Notes under the pieces: model-generated | The model's input: only the letters and a program-made list of their open reading frames with translations | Told to the model about the DNA's origin: nothing | Database searches by the model: none | Position numbers and translations under genes: made by a program | In this document: piece by piece, positions 45,404 through 55,459 of the stretch | Layout of the letters: each line of letters opens with the position of its first letter | Numbering within the stretch: the stretch's first letter is position 1 | Assembly: GCF_025151215.1 (NCBI RefSeq) | Contig: NZ_CP102286.1 | Span: forward strand, 868,001-932,000 | DNA length: 64,000 nucleotides | From: Parabacteroides merdae ATCC 43184 | GTDB taxonomy: Bacteria; Bacteroidota; Bacteroidia; Bacteroidales; Tannerellaceae | Direction of reading: 5' to 3'

Positions 45404-46348
45404 ATGAAACCAAGATATTACGATTTACAACATATCAAAGAGATACCGATAGGCGACTACCTGCACGCCTGTGGTATTGAACCTGCCAAACGGTACAACG
45501 GCTATGCTCTTTATCACGCACCTTACCGAGAAGACCACAATGCCAGCCTGAAAGTGGACTTTCGGCAAAACCTGTGGCATGATTACGGCACAAACCAAGG
45601 TGGAAGCATCATCGACCTTGTGATGCGAATGCAAGGATGCAGTGCCTATAAAGCAATGGCGCATCTTGCCGAAAGAAAAGCGACACCTTTCACTTCCTTT
45701 TCCTTTCATCGTGAAGCTCACATAGGGCAGAGAAGGGATGAACAGCAACCCAATAATACAAGGCGTATCCTCTCCATCAGCGAAACGTTGCCCCTGCATC
45801 TGCAAAGCTATCTCCGAGAGGTACGCGGGATAGACCTTGCCGTGGCAAGTCCTTATCTCCGTCATATTCGTTACGAAGTGGGAGGACGAGAGTACTCTGC
45901 CATCGGCTTCCCAAATCGCGCAGGAGGGTATGAGCTTCGGGGCGACAAGACATTCAAGGGAACGATTGCCCCAAAGGATATATCCGTGATTGCAGGAAGA
46001 GCGAGCAACGCTCCTCTCTGTATCTTCGAGGGCTTTGTGGACTTCCTTTCCCTTCTCACGATGAAAGGGGAAGAAACCATTTCGCCTTCCATCGTTCTGA
46101 ACTCCGTGAGCAATATCCATAGAGCCGTTGCCTATCTCCACGAGAACGGCATCGACTCCGTTCGGGCATTCCTCGACAACGATGAAGCAGGACGAAAAGC
46201 CCTCCAATCTCTTCGCTCAGCAGGCATCAAGGTAGAAGATATGAGCCGACACTATGCCCGATACAAAGACCTCAACGAGTACCACGTTGCCCAAAGAACA
46301 GGGCAAAAACAGGTGATACCATCTCGTAAACGAGGACTTGGACGATAA
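45404..46348 (+). CDS. Primase-like protein with degenerate zinc finger and Toprim domain
   Basis: A 314-residue protein found with mobilizable Bacteroides elements. The N-terminal 80 residues resemble a CHC2 primase finger (YHAPYREDHNASLKV, then NQGGSIIDLVMRMQG) but have lost most Cys ligands. The Toprim domain shows CIFEGFVDFLSLL (catalytic Glu) and AFLDNDEAGRKAL (DxD). Presumably it primes the complementary strand after transfer. It lies 331 bp ahead of the relaxase gene on the same strand. Confidence 0.85.
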   Translation: MKPRYYDLQHIKEIPIGDYLHACGIEPAKRYNGYALYHAPYREDHNASLKVDFRQNLWHDYGTNQGGSIIDLVMRMQGCSAYKAMAHLAERKATPFTSFSFHREAHIGQRRDEQQPNNTRRILSISETLPLHLQSYLREVRGIDLAVASPYLRHIRYEVGGREYSAIGFPNRAGGYELRGDKTFKGTIAPKDISVIAGRASNAPLCIFEGFVDFLSLLTMKGEETISPSIVLNSVSNIHRAVAYLHENGIDSVRAFLDNDEAGRKALQSLRSAGIKVEDMSRHYARYKDLNEYHVAQRTGQKQVIPSRKRGLGR

Positions 46349-46424
46349 GGCAAAAGAGAGCAAATAACATTATTCCATCATCAGGTATCCAAAGATTCAG
46401 GAAATAAAATGTATGCGAATAAAC

Positions 46425-46514
46425 GGCTTTGTTTCGATAGCTACGGCAGTTCCTCAGAACCGCAAGTTTGCAGAGCCAACTTAGAAACAAAGCCTCCGTG
46501 CATTCAGAGAATGC
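46425..46514 (+). other. Candidate origin of transfer (oriT)
   Basis: Upstream of the relaxase gene, GGCTTTGTTTC (46425-46435) and GAAACAAAGCC (46484-46494) form a perfect 11-bp inverted repeat. Inside are smaller ones (GTTC/GAAC at 46449-46460; GCAA/TTGC at 46462-46471), and just after lies GCATTC-AGA-GAATGC (46500-46514). Nested repeats next to a MobV gene are typical of oriT. The nick site is not identified. The rest of 46349-46679 holds no gene. Confidence 0.5.
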
Positions 46515-46679
46515 AAGCTCCTCAAGGGCGAACTTCGGACGAGACGAAATGGTCATTTCAAGAAATGCCATAGCTCATTAGGGCATTTTCTTCACGCTGC
46601 ACTCCGTTACCGCTAAAAATACCCTCCTGAGCCAAGGGACTTCGCCCCTTTGGATACCCCTTAAAACAAACTTCAAACA

Positions 46680-47936
46680 ATGGGCTACGCCGTACTACAT
46701 ATAGACAAGGCGAGGAGCAACGACTCGGGAAATACCGCTCATATAGCGCGGACATATACCCCGAGTAACGTCGATCCTTCTCGCACACGCCTGAACAGGG
46801 AATTGGTGCAATTCCCTGCAAATGTGACCAACCGTAGCGAAGCGATAGAACATCGTATCGCCACGGCAGGTATCTACCGAAAGGTTGCAAAGAACCAAGT
46901 CAAAGCCTTGCGCTTTATCCTGTCGAGTTCTCCTGAGGATATGGCTCGTATAGAGCAGGAAGGACTCCTGTACGAGTGGTGTGATGAATCGATGGATTGG
47001 CTTCGCTCCACTTTTGGAGCAGACAATGTGGTCGCTGCCACGCTACATGCAGACGAGGATACTCCCCATATTCACGCCACGGTCGTTCCGATTGTCACGG
47101 GCGAAAGAAGGAAAGCCAAAGAGGAAGCCGAGAACGGAAAACGGAAGTACAAGACGAAGAAGAACAAGGTACGGCTTTGTGCCGATGATGTGCTTACGCC
47201 CAAGAAACTGGAGCAGTATCAGACGGACTATGCCAAGCGAGTGCAACGGTTCGGATTGGAACGGGGCGTGCACGGCTCGGAAGCCAAGCACCGGACCACG
47301 ATGGAGTATTACAAGGAAATTCTCAAATCCACGAAAGAGAAGGAAACTCAAAAGGCGGAACTCACAGCCAAGATAAAGGAGCTGGAGAAGCAGGCAGGCA
47401 AGCTACGTATGAAAGGAACGCTATATTCTATCTTTGGCAACTCCGAACTTGACAAAGCAGAGAAGCGTATTGCAGACTTGGAGCAGGAAGCCGAACGGCA
47501 ACGGTATCTTTCTCAAAAGGAGAAGAATGAAATCCGAAAGGAAGTCGTTCTCTTGCAGGACACAATCAAGGGAAGGGACAGAGTCATTGCCGAATTGAAA
47601 GAAACCGTGCAGGTTTATGAGGAAGAGCGGAATTGGATAAAACGCTTCTTCAGTGGCTTCTACCAACTCTTGAATATCCGTCTGATGCTCCGAAAGATGG
47701 GTTTCTCTGATGACAGAATAGCGGAGATGTATCGCACGGAGACGCCCCTGCGAGGCACGGCTAAAGCCTATTCGGGATTATACAAGAGAGAGTTTACGGA
47801 AGAGGACAGCGAAATCCGTATCATCAAGGACGAGAAGAAACGACCTCTTTTGACCATCAACGGGCTTCCCATTACCGATTGGTGCGAACAGAAATGGAAA
47901 CAGCTAATCAATCGCAACCGCTCGCAACGACTGTAA
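46680..47936 (+). CDS. mob: MobV-family relaxase
   Basis: A 418-residue mobilization relaxase (Mob_Pre). Motif I NTAHIARTYTP holds His21, which aligns with the His22 nucleophile of MobM of pMV158. Motif III HADEDTPHIHATVVP gives the metal-binding His123, His130 and His132. The C-terminal half is a long coiled coil (residues 205-310). It would nick oriT and lead single-stranded transfer with help from a resident conjugative element. A basic start and good coding bias support ATG 46680. Confidence 0.92.
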   Translation: MGYAVLHIDKARSNDSGNTAHIARTYTPSNVDPSRTRLNRELVQFPANVTNRSEAIEHRIATAGIYRKVAKNQVKALRFILSSSPEDMARIEQEGLLYEWCDESMDWLRSTFGADNVVAATLHADEDTPHIHATVVPIVTGERRKAKEEAENGKRKYKTKKNKVRLCADDVLTPKKLEQYQTDYAKRVQRFGLERGVHGSEAKHRTTMEYYKEILKSTKEKETQKAELTAKIKELEKQAGKLRMKGTLYSIFGNSELDKAEKRIADLEQEAERQRYLSQKEKNEIRKEVVLLQDTIKGRDRVIAELKETVQVYEEERNWIKRFFSGFYQLLNIRLMLRKMGFSDDRIAEMYRTETPLRGTAKAYSGLYKREFTEEDSEIRIIKDEKKRPLLTINGLPITDWCEQKWKQLINRNRSQRL

Positions 47937-48062
47937 TTGCTTTTTTCTTTCACCGACAAGAAGAAAAACAAGAAAAGACGCTCACATACCCTCATAAATG
48001 CTTACCTTTACAAGCAAATAAATGTAAACTACGCATTTTAAGCAATTCTGTACTTATTGATT

Positions 48063-48977
48063 ATGGCAATGCGAGTAAGTCTTAAGGAATTAATCCAAAG
48101 TTCAATTGTTTTGCAGTATCATCTACCTCATGATATTGCAGATAAGCACATTTCATGCTCATGTATTTCAACAGAAAAAGATTATTGTTTACATCAAAAT
48201 GGGACCAATATTGATATAGCAAACATAATCTATAATGGAATAGTTGAGTATGCTTATAGTGATAATGAAATAGATTTAACTCAGCTTGACAAGCTCCAAA
48301 TAAGAGCATTGTTAAGCAAACTAAAATTTGACCCAAGTGCTTCAGAAAGTATTCAGCTGGGGTATGGTTTTCAAGGCGAAGTTATGCTTCATCTTCTCCT
48401 TAGTCATTTTTTTCATGCAGAAAAGGCACTTGCTAGAGGATATTTATACTCTGCTTTAGAAAATGCTGAGACTAAAGGTTATGATTCATATTTGATGGTA
48501 GAAGACAATCAAACAATATTTCTACTTTTTGGAGAAGCAAAATTTTACTTGGATGGATATAAAAAGTCGTTAGACTCTATATTTGATAATATTAACAAAA
48601 CTCTTTCTGATTCTTACTTCAATCGGAATTTTATTGCGATGGAAAACCACTATGAACATATTGAGCCGAAGAGTAGAATTCGACAAATTATTGATCAATG
48701 GCGAGCTGACCCATTGATAAATATGGCAAAAGAAGCCAGTCGACACAATATGCACCTTGTATATCCGATGCTAGTTATCTTTGATGATAAAATGACTGTA
48801 TACGATGATCTCATAATGGGTATAATATCATATATTCAAACCAAATATAGTGCTGTGCAACCTACACTAACAATCCCATATACAATCTTTTTCTTGTTTT
48901 TTCATGTGGATAATAGTCGTATTATTAAGACACAAGTTTTGCAATGGATAAATCAAAAGCAGCAGCTGATGCCGTAA
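48063..48977 (+). CDS. hamA: Hachiman defence protein HamA (DUF1837 nuclease)
   Basis: A 304-residue DUF1837 protein. The core reads GYGFQGEVMLHLLLSHFF, then ARGYLYSALENAETKGYDSY, then LLFGEAKFYLDGYKKSLDSI. Asp141 (GYD) and Glu158-x-Lys160 (GEAK) form a PD-(D/E)xK-type nuclease site. In Hachiman systems HamA is the DNA-cutting effector held and released by HamB. ATG 48063 is preferred over a TTG six bases earlier. The 3' end overlaps hamB by 34 bp. DNA here is much more AT-rich than the host flanks, pointing to transfer. Confidence 0.93.
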   Translation: MAMRVSLKELIQSSIVLQYHLPHDIADKHISCSCISTEKDYCLHQNGTNIDIANIIYNGIVEYAYSDNEIDLTQLDKLQIRALLSKLKFDPSASESIQLGYGFQGEVMLHLLLSHFFHAEKALARGYLYSALENAETKGYDSYLMVEDNQTIFLLFGEAKFYLDGYKKSLDSIFDNINKTLSDSYFNRNFIAMENHYEHIEPKSRIRQIIDQWRADPLINMAKEASRHNMHLVYPMLVIFDDKMTVYDDLIMGIISYIQTKYSAVQPTLTIPYTIFFLFFHVDNSRIIKTQVLQWINQKQQLMP

Positions 48978-51256
48978 AGCTTATTAACCAAGCTAAGGAA
49001 GATTCAAATTTGCAGCCTTTAATGATTAAGGCTGTTTGTTCTTTTTTCGACATTATGAAAGGAAAAGAGTTATCTCAGGCGGATAGACTCTTCTTGCATT
49101 ATCTTGCTAACCAAGCAGGTCTCCCCCAGTATTATTATCCGATGCTGAATGTTGGAGAATACGTTGATGAAGAGGTTACTTTGCAGACCTTTTCAAATTA
49201 TATCAATGAAAGCAGCTTGATAGTTGGCGAAGGTGTCATGTTGCATCGCTACCAGAAAGAACTCTTGGAAAGATTCAAGAGAGGGCAGAGAAATCGTATT
49301 TTTCTGAGTGCTTCAACATCTTTCGGAAAAACATTCTTGATATACGAGATTGTAAGGAAGATGGAATATACTAATGTTGCATTTATTTTCCCCACCCTTT
49401 CTCTCCTTTCTGAGAACTTGTTTAAGATTCATTTATCGCCTGAATATAAGTGGGTAAAGGATAACTATGTGATTCATACACTCAGTGATAAAGAGGAAAT
49501 AAGCGGACGGAATCTTTTTATTTTTACTCCAGAACGATTCTTGTCTTTTTTGGATAAGAACAAAGAAATTCAATTGGATTTTGTATTTGTAGATGAGATA
49601 TATAAGCTTGATAATGGTTTTATCATAGACGAGGTGTCTCAAGAGAATGAGCGAGATGTGGCGTACAGGATAGCTTTGCACGAATTGCTAAAGACCCCGC
49701 ATGTTGATTCTTTACTTACAGGTCCATATATAGCACTTCCGACCAAAGATAAAAAAGATGCACAATTCTCATTTAAAACTTTCCTTGACTATTATGATTT
49801 TGCTATTGTCAACTACAATCACTACGAAATAGTGAATAAGGTGGAGGTCTTTGCAGAAACAGCATCAACCATTGAGATTGATAACACGTTTCACTTGACA
49901 TTTACAAATAAGACTAAGAGTGCTCGCATTGTCCAACTTGTTACACAACTTTTGAATCGAGGAGAAAATGCTATAGTCTATTGCAGTACAAAAGCTTCGA
50001 CGGAAAAATATGCTAAAATTTTAATTAGTAAAAATAATTACATCAAAGATGTTGATTCCGAAAAAGTAATCAGGCTTACAAACCATATAGATAGTTTATT
50101 TGCGAATGGGAGGGGAGCACAATGGATTGTTTCAAAAGCATTAAAAAAAGGAATTGGTATACACCACGGTTCAGTTCCAAAGTATATACAGCAGGAAATT
50201 ATTTCACTGTTTAATCAGAATATTTTAAAGATCCTAATATGTACTACTACTATCACAGAGGGGGTAAATACCACAGCTAAAAACGTGATAGTGCTTTCTG
50301 GAAAAAAAGGAACGAAAGACTTAAAAAAGTTTGATGCACAGAACATAGAGGGGCGAGCTGGTAGATTTATGCAGCATTATCAAGGGCGGGTCTTTATTCT
50401 AGATAAAAATTTTGCGGATCGAATGAACGAAGAGGACGAATTGTTGCAACATAAATTTTTTGACAAGAATATTGATAAAAAAGATGTGGATATTGTTCTA
50501 TCAGATTCCAATTATCTCACAATCGAGCAAGAAAATAGGAAAAAGCAGTTAGAGGCTATCAAAGAAAGTGGAATAATGCCTAAAGCATGTTTTGAGGAGT
50601 TTAGAACAATATCATATGATGACAAGATTTATTTGTACAATACAATTGCTCGCTTTTCAACAACAGATCATGAAAAGATAACAGAGTTAATAAGACGTTA
50701 CGTTGGCCAAAGGAAGTCTTATCTTCCAGGTCTTGAACTTATATGTCAAACTATCCGTCCAATTATCAAAAATGACAATTTACGTTTTTATGTAGAGAAC
50801 GGAAATGATCAGTCTGGTAACTGTTATCTTGTTGGTATGATTTCTGCTTTTATTTCTAAAGGATTTTCAGGCTCGGTAAATTATCATATTAGAAAAGAAG
50901 GGGATGTGGATAAGGGAGTTAGAAAGGCTGCTAATTTTGTTTTTAATATGCTCCGTTACCAAGTAGTAAAATATTTCGGTTTATTTAATTTGCTCTACAA
51001 ACAATTTGAATCAACTCGCAAGGGTGTAAATGTTGATGAAGTTAATGGCATTGAAGCGTTATTACTCAGGCTTGAATATAGTGCAGATACAAGATTAGGA
51101 AGACAGGTTAGTGACATTGGTGCATCTTTTAATGTGGTGAAATACTATGATGTAAAAGAGAATAATCCAGATGATCGCGAGCTTATTGGAAAATATTATA
51201 ACCAGCTGGATGATTATGAGAAATACAATGTCGCAAGAATAGATCAGATATTATAA
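48944..51256 (+). CDS. hamB: Hachiman defence protein HamB (superfamily 2 helicase)
   Basis: A 770-residue helicase. Motif I is STSFGKT (Lys129), motif II is VDEIYKLD (Asp217, Glu218; DEIY rather than DEAH), motif VI is IEGRAGRF (Arg471, Arg474). An N-terminal helical region precedes the RecA-like pair, and 250 residues of C-terminal helical domain follow. HamB surveys DNA for damage or abnormal ends and unleashes HamA, stopping phage growth. The 34-bp overlap with hamA couples their translation. No third gene belongs to the system here. Confidence 0.93.
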   Translation: MDKSKAAADAVKLINQAKEDSNLQPLMIKAVCSFFDIMKGKELSQADRLFLHYLANQAGLPQYYYPMLNVGEYVDEEVTLQTFSNYINESSLIVGEGVMLHRYQKELLERFKRGQRNRIFLSASTSFGKTFLIYEIVRKMEYTNVAFIFPTLSLLSENLFKIHLSPEYKWVKDNYVIHTLSDKEEISGRNLFIFTPERFLSFLDKNKEIQLDFVFVDEIYKLDNGFIIDEVSQENERDVAYRIALHELLKTPHVDSLLTGPYIALPTKDKKDAQFSFKTFLDYYDFAIVNYNHYEIVNKVEVFAETASTIEIDNTFHLTFTNKTKSARIVQLVTQLLNRGENAIVYCSTKASTEKYAKILISKNNYIKDVDSEKVIRLTNHIDSLFANGRGAQWIVSKALKKGIGIHHGSVPKYIQQEIISLFNQNILKILICTTTITEGVNTTAKNVIVLSGKKGTKDLKKFDAQNIEGRAGRFMQHYQGRVFILDKNFADRMNEEDELLQHKFFDKNIDKKDVDIVLSDSNYLTIEQENRKKQLEAIKESGIMPKACFEEFRTISYDDKIYLYNTIARFSTTDHEKITELIRRYVGQRKSYLPGLELICQTIRPIIKNDNLRFYVENGNDQSGNCYLVGMISAFISKGFSGSVNYHIRKEGDVDKGVRKAANFVFNMLRYQVVKYFGLFNLLYKQFESTRKGVNVDEVNGIEALLLRLEYSADTRLGRQVSDIGASFNVVKYYDVKENNPDDRELIGKYYNQLDDYEKYNVARIDQIL

Positions 51257-51588
51257 CATTTGATAGGAGGTTTGAAGATATATGATGGATATAATCTCAA
51301 CTTTAGAAAGCTCAATAAGAGTCGGAATGAATTATTAGTTCAGATCATATATAAGGAAGGATACTTTATACCAAAACATTGAGGTCTCAATATAATGAAT
51401 CAAAAGAGTTCTCTCTTTTTGGCGAAATTTTGTATATTTGCGACCGAAATGGTGAGCGTTCTTTGGCTATTCAAAACAATGTACCTCAAAGCACTCCGCT
51501 CATTTCTAAATCGTTACCTGTCCGTATCACCCCAAACGGTAACCTCTTACTTCTCAGCCAGATAGCCCGAAACTTAAAAAATGACTCG
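51257..51588. other. Right-end spacer of the mobile element
   Basis: No gene that I support. It holds subterminal motifs AAATCGTTA (51508-51516) and GGTAAC (51538-51543) like those at the left end, and a TATATTTG box at 51433-51440 without a suitable gene behind it. Confidence 0.6.
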
Positions 51589-51602
51589 GAAAATTTATTT
51601 TC
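51589..51602. repeat. Right attachment-site repeat, overlapping the cusA stop codon
   Basis: GAAAATTTATTTTC, identical to the left copies. The cusA stop (51595-51597, minus strand) lies inside, so integration recreated the end of the gene. Confidence 0.65.
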
Positions 51603-54600
51603 CTGGTGAGGAATTTTCTGCTGCGTTGCGGGCCTTTTCCTCTTTCTTCAGCAGCCCTTCCCGCCACCAGCATTGGAATACGGGGACGACAAACATGGTC
51701 ATCGACTGGATCAGCATGCCGCCGAAAGTCGGGATTGCCATCGGAACCATAATATCGGCTCCCTTTCCGGTCGAGGTGAGGACGGGGAGCAGGGCGATCA
51801 GGGTGGTCGCGGTTGTCATGGCTGCGGGACGTACACGTTTGAGTCCTGCTGTCACGACGGCTTCACGTATGGCGTGCCTGGTCTGCGGGTCCTTTTCCAG
51901 GAAGACGTGATGGATGTAAGTTCCCATCAGCACACCGTCGTCTGTCGCCACTCCGAAAAGGGCGATGAAGCCGACCCATACGGCTACGCTCAGGTTAATG
52001 GTATGCATCTGGAACAGGTCCCGCATATTGACTCCCGCCAGCGAAAAGTTCATGAACCAGTCCTGACCGTACAGCCAGAGCAGGATAAAGCCGCCGGCAA
52101 AAGCCACGAATACACCGGAGAAATGAATCAACGAGGCCGTAAGGGTCTTGAACTGGAAATACAGAACCAGGAGGACGATCAGCAGGGCCAGGGGAACGAC
52201 GATCATCAGCCGGGCGGTGGCACGTTCCTGTTGTTCGTAGTTTCCGGCAAACTTGTAGGAAACGCCTTTTGTTAGTTTCAACTCTCCGTTTTGTATCTTT
52301 CCTTCGATCACTTTTGTCGCTTCTTTTACAACATCCACTTCCGCTTTTCCCTGTTTCTTGTCGAAGATCACGTAGCCGACCAGGAAGGTGTTCTCACTCT
52401 GGATCATCTGGGCGCCTCGGGCATATTCGATATCGGCGAGTTCTTTCAATGGGATCTGGGCGCCGGTGGCTGTCGGAACCAGGAGCATGGACAATGCTTC
52501 CGGATTATCACGCAGTTCGCGGGCATAGCGGAGGCGCACGGGGAAACGCTCGCAGCCTTCGATCGTCTTCGTCAGGATCATGCCGCCGACGGCTGCACTT
52601 AGTATCTCCTGTAAATCTTCGACGTTCACTCCGTACCGGGCCATGTTATCCCGGTTCAGCTTAATCTCCAGATAAGGTGCTCCGACCGCCCGGTCATAGA
52701 ATACGGACGAAGGGATCACGGAAGGAACGTCTTTGAGCGCCTGTTCGATCGCCTTTCCGCTCTGCTCGATCGTTTCCAGATCCGGCCCGTATATCTTCAA
52801 TCCCATCGGAGCGCGCATACCGGTCGAGAGCATGACAAGGCGTGCCTCTATCGGTTGCAGTTTCGGGGCGGATGTGAGTCCGGGCAGGTGGGTGACGTTG
52901 ACAATTTGCTGCCAGATATCGTCGGTGTTCTTGATTTCGGGACGCCATTGCCGGAAATAGTCTCCTTTGCGGTCCGGTATCAGGCTATCTGCCGGAATCA
53001 GGCGGAAGCCGTCTGCCGGATTGTAAGTGCCTCCGTTTCTCAGGAGATATTCTCCTTTCCGGTTCACTTTGAAACGTTCCCGCTTTCCGTCTTCGTTCAG
53101 GATATATTCGGGACGATAGTTGATCGTATTCTCGAACATCTGGGCGGGAGCCGGATCGAGTGCCGAGTTTACCCGTCCCCATTTGCCGATTGCCGTTTCC
53201 ACTTCGGGGATGGCTGCCAGGCGTTTGTCCAGCGCTTCGATATAATTCAGGTTTTGCTCGATTCCTGTATGGGGCATGCTGGTCGGCATCAACAGGAATG
53301 AACCTTCGTTGAGGCTGGGCATGAACTCTTGCCCGATCCGTTTCCAGATCAGGATGCCGCATAGGATAGTCGCGATCGGTAGCAGCATGAACTTCCACCG
53401 GTTATTCAGACACCAGCGAAGGATACGTTCGTAGTAGATCACCAGTAACCAGAGCAGTGCAAGAATGATGGCGATACATCCTGTTACGAAAAGAAGATTG
53501 ACGATAATGCCTTTCTGGGGGCCCATCGGCAACCATTCTTCTGCCAAGAAGTAGGTGGCGACGACAAGTGCGATACCGATATTGATATAGTTACTTATTC
53601 CGGGTTTCTTCCAACGGTGAGCAAGCAGGTTGTTAAGTCCGACGGCTGTAAGTCCGAGTGCCGGAATATTACTGTACAGGACAGACAAGAGGACACCTGC
53701 TGCAATCAGTATGTAGTTGAGCACTTTCCGTATCCGCTTTGAGTCGATCCGTACCGAAAACAATATATAGGATAAGGTCGGCAGCAAGATCAATCCCAAT
53801 ACGAAAGCAGAGGCCAGCGCATAGGTTTTCGTGTAGGCGAGGGGAGAGAACATTTTTCCTTCTTGTGCCTCCATTGCAAAAACGGGCAGGAAACTGACGA
53901 TAGTCGTGATCATCGCCGTGGCAATGGTCCCCGACACTTCACTGACCGCCTTATAAATAAGGTTTACCATCGCTTTCCCTTTGCGGATGCCTCTGTTTTC
54001 CGGCATCTCCATATACCGGATGATGCTTTCGACAAACACGACGCCGACGTCCACCATCACGCCGATAGGGAGCATGCTGGCTATCACGACGGATGCCCGG
54101 AGGTTGAGGACCAGCACGATGATAACGATGATACAGATCAGTATTTCGTGGGATAAAGATGTTTCGAGCGTGCCGATTGTCTCTTTGATCAAGCCTGTCC
54201 GGTCGTAAAAAGGTACGACGGTGATTTTGGAGACAGTCCCGTCGGGCAAGGTTTTCTGGGGAAGTCCGGGCGCCATCTCCTTGATTTTGTCTTTTATATT
54301 ATTAATGACTTCCAAAGGGTTGGAACCATATCGGGCGATCACGACACCGCCGACTGCTTCGACACCTTCTTTATCCAGCCCGCCGCGCCGCGTACCTGGA
54401 CCGATATTTACAAACGCTACATCGGAGATGCGTACCGGCACACCGTCACGACGGCTTTTTCCAGGTCGGATACATCTTTGATGTAGCCCAGGCCGCGGAT
54501 CAGATATTCGACCTTATTGATCTCCATTGTCTCGGCGCCGATATCGAGATCGCTTTTCTTGATCGCCCCCATAATATCCATAACGGAAACATTAAAGGTG

Positions 54601-55213
54601 CGCATGGCATCCGGATTCAGCTCGATCTGGTACTCTTTTACAAAACCTCCGGCTGATGCCACTTCCGACATTCCTTCGGCGGTCGAAAGGCTGTATTTGA
54701 CATAGTAGTCCTGTATGGTACGCAGCTCTTCCGCATTCCATCCTCCTGTCGGTTTTCCGGTTGCCGGATCGCGTCCTTCCAACGTGTACCAGTAGATTTG
54801 TCCTAAAGCGGTTGCATCCGGACCCAACACTGGTTGTACGCCTTCGGGCAGCGTGCCGGGGGGAAGGGAGTTGAGCTTTTCGAGAATCCGCGAACGGCTC
54901 CAGTAGAATTCTATATTATCATCAAAAATAATATAGATGAAGGACATGCCGAACATGGAAGAGCTACGGATCGATTTGACTCCGGGAATCCCCAATAGGG
55001 AAGTGGTTAGCGGATAGGTGATCTGATCCTGGATATCTTTGGGCGAACGTCCCATCCATTCGGTCGCTACGATCTGTTGATTATCGCCGATGTCGGGAAT
55101 CGCGTCTACCGGAATCGGATTGCGGGGAATGATCCCTCCGTGCCAGTTAAATGGAGAAGTCGAGATGCCCCATACGACTACCAGCACTAAGATCAAAAAA
55201 AAACGATAAACAT
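51595..55213 (-). pseudogene. cusA: Copper/silver RND efflux pump, multiply damaged
   Basis: A heavy-metal RND proton antiporter. The three Met residues that bind Cu/Ag in CusA have counterparts: LVMLSTGM, AAVGGMILTKTIEG and GAQMIQSEN. Three lesions are seen. First, at 54441-54449 the text jumps frame between KAVVTV and GVPVRISDV, as if 10 bp were lost between GTGACGGTG repeats. Second, near 54060 SMLPIG joins directly to VMVDVGVVF, missing about 28 residues of two membrane helices. Third, the 5' end has no proper start; a 9-base A-run at 55195-55203 separates ATG 55213 from the reading frame. A working pump is very unlikely. Confidence 0.88.
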
Positions 55214-55459
55214 GTTCAAAATACTTATATCGAGGGAAAGGTAATAAATCCCCGGTTATTGGATAATTTGTTAGCTATTTCATTCTTAGTTCGATAGCTT
55301 TTTACATACGATTTAATTTATTGTGTTAAAGAACGGAATACTAACATTTTCTTTAAATAAAATGGAAAGTTTAGCTATTGTGCTATAATTACTTTTCGTA
55401 TCTTCACCGAGAAATAAATTTTGGTTCTACGTTTTTTTAATTATTAAGTTGCTGGAAAT

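Larger units (their letters stand above)
38719..51602. mobile_element. Integrative mobilizable element, about 12.9 kb
   Basis: Bounded by 14-bp direct repeats, with related subterminal motifs AAATCGTTA (38880, 51508) followed by GGTAAC (38904, 51538). It carries a tyrosine integrase at the left end, a broken second integrase, two excisionase-like HTH genes, a primase-like gene, a candidate oriT, a MobV relaxase, a detoxification operon and a Hachiman system. There are no type IV secretion genes, so it should depend on a helper conjugative element. Insertion separates cusA from cusC and cusB. Exact ends are inferred from the repeats. Confidence 0.85.

Noticed and set aside
48063..51256. hamAB as a wholly new defence system
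   Set aside because: The nuclease and helicase motifs and gene order fit the known Hachiman type.
51379..51609. 76-codon plus-strand frame at the right end of the element
   Set aside because: It crosses the att repeat into the antisense of cusA, has no ribosome site and no recognisable domain.
55197..55459. Invertible promoter next to the Mpi-like recombinase
   Set aside because: Only 6-bp inverted matches (AGCTAT/ATAGCT) are seen; no pair of longer inverted repeats flanks a promoter.
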